Below, in pieces: positions 61,172-64,000 of a stretch of DNA of 64,000 nucleotides (the first letter of the stretch is position 1; every line of letters starts with the position of its first letter). Origin of the DNA: JAJDAN01 sp046583095. Its GTDB lineage: Bacteria; Myxococcota_A; UBA9160; UBA4427. Made by a program: the position numbers and the translations under genes. The stretch is taken from positions 7,244-71,243 of the forward strand of contig JAYGDB010000222.1 of NCBI GenBank assembly GCA_046583095.1. Direction: 5' to 3'. The notes under the pieces are model-generated. The model saw only the letters and a program-made list of their open reading frames with translations. It ran no database searches and was not told the origin of the DNA.

Positions 61172-64000
61172 ATGGTTGGGGGTCGTTCTTCTCATCGTCG
61201 CGCCGAGAGGCTCAGGGCATTCGCCGTCGCCCTGATCGTCGCTTCGTCATTCACGGCCACGTCGGCCTGGGGATTCGAGGCCTTCGACGGCCGCCTGGAA
61301 GCGCACGGGGCATTTGTCAGCCAGCTGCGGGCGATGAACGCAGACTTCTCGGAAGACTGGGACGTGGCCCAGTGGTACAACGTCTTCACCCTCGAACTCG
61401 AGTTCGACCTGATCCAGGACACGGTCGGCCCGATCGATCTGCTTTCCGGCTTCATCCGTGCCGAGGTCCGATACGACTGCGTCTACTCGCGTGGCTGCGG
61501 GATGTTCCGTTCGATGAACGCCTTCGGGGATCGATCGAAGAGCCTGCCCCGGCGTCTGATGCCGAGTCAAGACCGCGTTCGCCACGCAGGCCGGATTCGG
61601 ATCTTCAACCCGCTGGGCGAGGACGCGAATGGAAACGGCCAACCGGATCCCGGCGAAGACCTGGACGGCGACGGCTACGTCACCATCGAGGCCACAACTG
61701 GCCGGATCTCCGGTCCGAACACGGATCCGGTCGGGCCCGCGAGGGAGCCGACCCTCTCGCTGTTCGCGAACGCCACGGGTGCGGACGGCTTCTCAGAAAC
61801 CCAGAATACGCCGTACTGCTTAGATCCGCCCAGCGCTAACGCGCTCTGCGGTGTGCTCGCCGGCGGCAGTGTCGTATCCGACACCTGGGAGGACAACGAC
61901 GACCCCTTCCCGGCCGTTGCTCGTGCGGGCGGTTATGCGGACTTCAAGTGGGCGGGAATCGGCGGCCCCTGGCTGCCGAAGAATTTCTTCAGGGCGAACG
62001 CGGTGGGCTCGAGCACCCCGAATCCGTTCGACAGCAGGACCGGCAGCTACGCGCTGCAAGCCTCGGTGTACAACGGCTACATCCTCTCGGCCAACGACAA
62101 CGCGCCCCTGTTCGACGCCGCGGGCGTCCCGATCGATGAGATGGGGATACCCGATGGGGGAGATTACAGGGATCGGGTTATCGCTGCGGCAACGAACGGT
62201 GGCGAAGACCTCAATATGAACGGCATTCTGGATCCCGGCGAAGACTTCGACGGAGACGGCCTGCTGGGTCTTGTCGTCGAAGACTTCGACTCAGACGGCG
62301 TTCTGGACATCGTCGAAGACTTCGACGGAGACGGTCTGCTGGGTATGGTCGCCGAAGATCTCAATGGCAACGGCATACTGGATCCCGGCGAAGACATCGA
62401 TATGGACGGCATTCTGGACATCGTCGAAGACCTCAACGCCAACGGCGTGTTTGACGAAGGCGGGCTCGCAGCCCGAGGCTTGGCCGAGCTTCCCTATCGC
62501 CCGGTTCCGGTCTTCCGGGAGGACGGCGCGGGAATCGGCCAGGCCCAGAACCCGGGAGATGCGCGGGGCCTGTTCCTGCCCTCGTTGCCGCTGGCCCGCG
62601 CGCTCAACGCCGGGAGTCTCTCCCCCATCGAAAACGACTACAACTTCACCCAGAACCAGCGTGCCTGGAACCGCGGTGCCAGCCAGCGCGACGAGAAGGA
62701 GCTGAAGGAGGCCTATCTCGATATCGAACTCTTCGACAACCGGCTGTGGCTCCGCCTGGGCAAGCAGCACGTGGTCTGGGGCAAGACCGAGCTGATCACT
62801 TCTACCGACCAGTTCAACCCGTCCGATGCTGCACTCTCGTCCCTGCCGAGCCTCGAGGAGTCGCGCATCGCGCTGTGGTCGGCGCGCGGTGTCTGGTCCT
62901 TCTACGAAGTCGGTCCGATCGACGACGTCCGACTCGAGCTCGCGTTCAGCCTCGACAACTACCAGCAGATCGACATCGGCGCCTGCGGTGAGGCGTACTC
63001 GCCGAACATCACGTGTACGCTTACCAATGGTACCTTCGCCCATGGCATTTTCGGCATCGGCCTTGCCGGCGTCGAGCAGCCCCCGTCTCCCTGGCAGAGC
63101 CTCAAGGGCTGGGAGATCGCCGCCCGGCTCGAGTGGCGTTACGACCGCTTCAGCTTCGCGTTGACGGACTTCTACGGCTACACCGATACCCCGGGCATCG
63201 AGCAGTTCAGCACCTACACGCGCAACGTCGATCCGGTCTCGGGCCGCCCGCGCGAGATCTTCTCCACGCTATCCACGACCCGCCCGCGCAGGGATCCCTA
63301 CACCCAAGAGCTTGTCACGAACATCGAGCAGATTGGCACCCAGGGGATCTGCATGACGGGCCGCGAAAGTGCCTGTCTGAATCCGAAGTTCGATCTCGAC
63401 GGCGACGGCCTGCTCGATGGAATCGCTGCCGACGGCAGCGGAACCCTCGTCGTCAACCCGTACGAGGATAGCAATGGCAACGGTATCTTTGATCCCGGCG
63501 AAGACTTGGATGGTGACGGCCAGTTCGACCTCGGCAGCGAGCTCGAAGGCCTGACCCACTCCTCCATCGCCCAGCAGATTTTCGCGTATGTCTGTGCCAC
63601 GGGTGTGGGCTCCTTCGCGACGGACAGGTCCTCGTGTGCGCTGACCATACTCGGCAGCCAGCGGCTGCTGGATCCCACCAGCCCCATTCCGGTTCAACTC
63701 GGCCAGGGAGCTAGCTCCCTGTTGGCGGGCAGTCCGGGGGTTGCGGAGCTTGTGTCCACGGGCCGTGGACTGCCGGGCGTCGGCCCGGTCGGGTGCGTCT
63801 CGCTCGGTTCGTGTCCCACCTCGCTGACGGATCCGACGTTGCCACTGCCCGACAGCGCTGGCAGTAGCGCGGGGTTCGTCTTCCCCTGGGTGCGGCTCAA
63901 CGTCGATCCCGGCGATCTCGACTTCGATCCTGTGACGGGTATCGGTCCTGGCAACCCGAATACGAACGGTCAATCGACACCCTGCATGGACGACTCCTCC
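61172..64000 (+). CDS. DUF1302 outer-membrane beta-barrel protein with calcium-binding-type repeats (3' end outside window)
   Basis: The frame is open from ATG 61172 (GAGGAG 6-11 bases upstream) to the window edge, 943 codons, with no stop. A signal peptide (AFAVALIVASSFTATSAWG) leads into FDGRLEAHGAFVSQLRAM. DUF1302 marks are NRLWLRLGKQHVVWGKTELI, DQFNPSDAALSSLPSLEESR and a strand-rich GWEIAARLEWRYDRFSFAL. DUF1302 proteins are outer-membrane porin-like proteins often linked to hydrophobic substrates. Inserted loops hold Asp/Asn/Gly-rich units of the form EDxNxNGxxDPG or EDFDGDGxLG: seven in tandem at about residues 345-430 and single pairs near 155 and 770. These resemble thrombospondin type 3 or dockerin calcium loops. 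It is longer than the usual 500-650 residues. Confidence 0.85.
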   Translation, partial: MVGGRSSHRRAERLRAFAVALIVASSFTATSAWGFEAFDGRLEAHGAFVSQLRAMNADFSEDWDVAQWYNVFTLELEFDLIQDTVGPIDLLSGFIRAEVRYDCVYSRGCGMFRSMNAFGDRSKSLPRRLMPSQDRVRHAGRIRIFNPLGEDANGNGQPDPGEDLDGDGYVTIEATTGRISGPNTDPVGPAREPTLSLFANATGADGFSETQNTPYCLDPPSANALCGVLAGGSVVSDTWEDNDDPFPAVARAGGYADFKWAGIGGPWLPKNFFRANAVGSSTPNPFDSRTGSYALQASVYNGYILSANDNAPLFDAAGVPIDEMGIPDGGDYRDRVIAAATNGGEDLNMNGILDPGEDFDGDGLLGLVVEDFDSDGVLDIVEDFDGDGLLGMVAEDLNGNGILDPGEDIDMDGILDIVEDLNANGVFDEGGLAARGLAELPYRPVPVFREDGAGIGQAQNPGDARGLFLPSLPLARALNAGSLSPIENDYNFTQNQRAWNRGASQRDEKELKEAYLDIELFDNRLWLRLGKQHVVWGKTELITSTDQFNPSDAALSSLPSLEESRIALWSARGVWSFYEVGPIDDVRLELAFSLDNYQQIDIGACGEAYSPNITCTLTNGTFAHGIFGIGLAGVEQPPSPWQSLKGWEIAARLEWRYDRFSFALTDFYGYTDTPGIEQFSTYTRNVDPVSGRPREIFSTLSTTRPRRDPYTQELVTNIEQIGTQGICMTGRESACLNPKFDLDGDGLLDGIAADGSGTLVVNPYEDSNGNGIFDPGEDLDGDGQFDLGSELEGLTHSSIAQQIFAYVCATGVGSFATDRSSCALTILGSQRLLDPTSPIPVQLGQGASSLLAGSPGVAELVSTGRGLPGVGPVGCVSLGSCPTSLTDPTLPLPDSAGSSAGFVFPWVRLNVDPGDLDFDPVTGIGPGNPNTNGQSTPCMDDSS
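62204..62460 (+). repeat. Tandem repeats encoding Asp/Asn-Gly calcium-binding-type loops
   Basis: Seven units of 12-13 codons follow each other. The 15-base word GATCCCGGCGAAGAC occurs at 62231 and 62381, exactly 150 bases apart, and again at 61646 and 63491. GAAGACTTCGACGGAGACGG occurs twice, at 62240 and 62315. The near-identity at DNA level points to recent duplication of a larger unit. Confidence 0.8.

Noticed and set aside
62204..62460. Regular repeats that could suggest a CRISPR-like or minisatellite array
   Set aside because: The units stay in the reading frame of the DUF1302 gene, vary at third positions and encode calcium-type loops, with no spacers of constant length.

Overview
The window is 64 kb of high-GC, tightly packed bacterial chromosome. 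I read about 56 protein genes, one short helicase remnant, no rRNA, no tRNA, no CRISPR array and no insertion sequence. Genes often overlap by 1 to 4 bases with GTG or TTG starts. The cell is Gram-negative (lpxD, TonB/ExbB/ExbD, outer-membrane beta-barrels, lipoproteins). It uses the diaminopimelate aminotransferase route (dapL), luciferase-like enzymes of the F420-linked type, a DUF1302 outer-membrane protein, DUF3604 and PEP-CTERM sorting. That mix suggests an uncultured member of the Myxococcota or a related former deltaproteobacterial lineage; this placement is inference.

Layout. 1-3.1 kb: sugar/polyol module on the minus strand (isomerase, Gfo/Idh/MocA dehydrogenase, partial GT-C-like membrane protein). 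3.3-8.5 kb: PEP-CTERM protein, then a minus-strand unit prc, small Cys-rich membrane protein, CGFS glutaredoxin fused to a cysteine-less A-type domain, and bolA; then an F420-type oxidoreductase. 8.5-18.1 kb: fumarase, SpoU methyltransferase and sulfotransferase (overlapping genes), a C26 amidase, an atypical SDR, an aminotransferase, a gamma-glutamylcyclotransferase divergent from a ceramidase-like hydrolase, a lipoprotein and an SDR. 18.1-30.3 kb: bfd behind a candidate Fur box, recCBD, rsgA and rbgA with overlapping 3' ends, and asnS. 30.3-35.4 kb: exbB-exbD-exbD-tonB-acetyltransferase and a DUF3604 lipoprotein. 35.4-46.6 kb: acyl-CoA carboxyltransferase with SDR and phosphodiesterase, enoyl-CoA hydratase, a GMC oxidoreductase with small subunit, GST, aldo/keto reductase, metalloprotease, beta-barrel, lpxD. 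46.6-53.3 kb: DsbA-like protein, histidine phosphatase, a deletion remnant of an Lhr helicase, HIBADH-like dehydrogenase, ettA, dapL, second F420-type oxidoreductase. 53.4-57.0 kb: pentaheme cytochrome, monoheme lipid-linked or secreted protein and a PQQ quinohemoprotein alcohol dehydrogenase. 57-64 kb: alanine/sodium symporter, ADP-forming acyl-CoA synthetase and a partial DUF1302 protein with inserted calcium-binding-type repeats.

Two observations cut across genes. First, many first genes of transcription units have a TANNNT element, often as TGNTANNNT, ending 6 to 11 bases before the start codon with no Shine-Dalgarno sequence. This looks like leaderless transcription. The clearest case is a 17-bp divergent gap at 14818-14834, where one symmetric element could serve both genes. 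Second, the redox content (F420-type enzymes, GMC, PQQ dehydrogenase, multiheme cytochrome, SDRs, CoA ligases) fits an aerobic or microaerobic heterotroph oxidising alcohols, lipids and CoA-activated acids.
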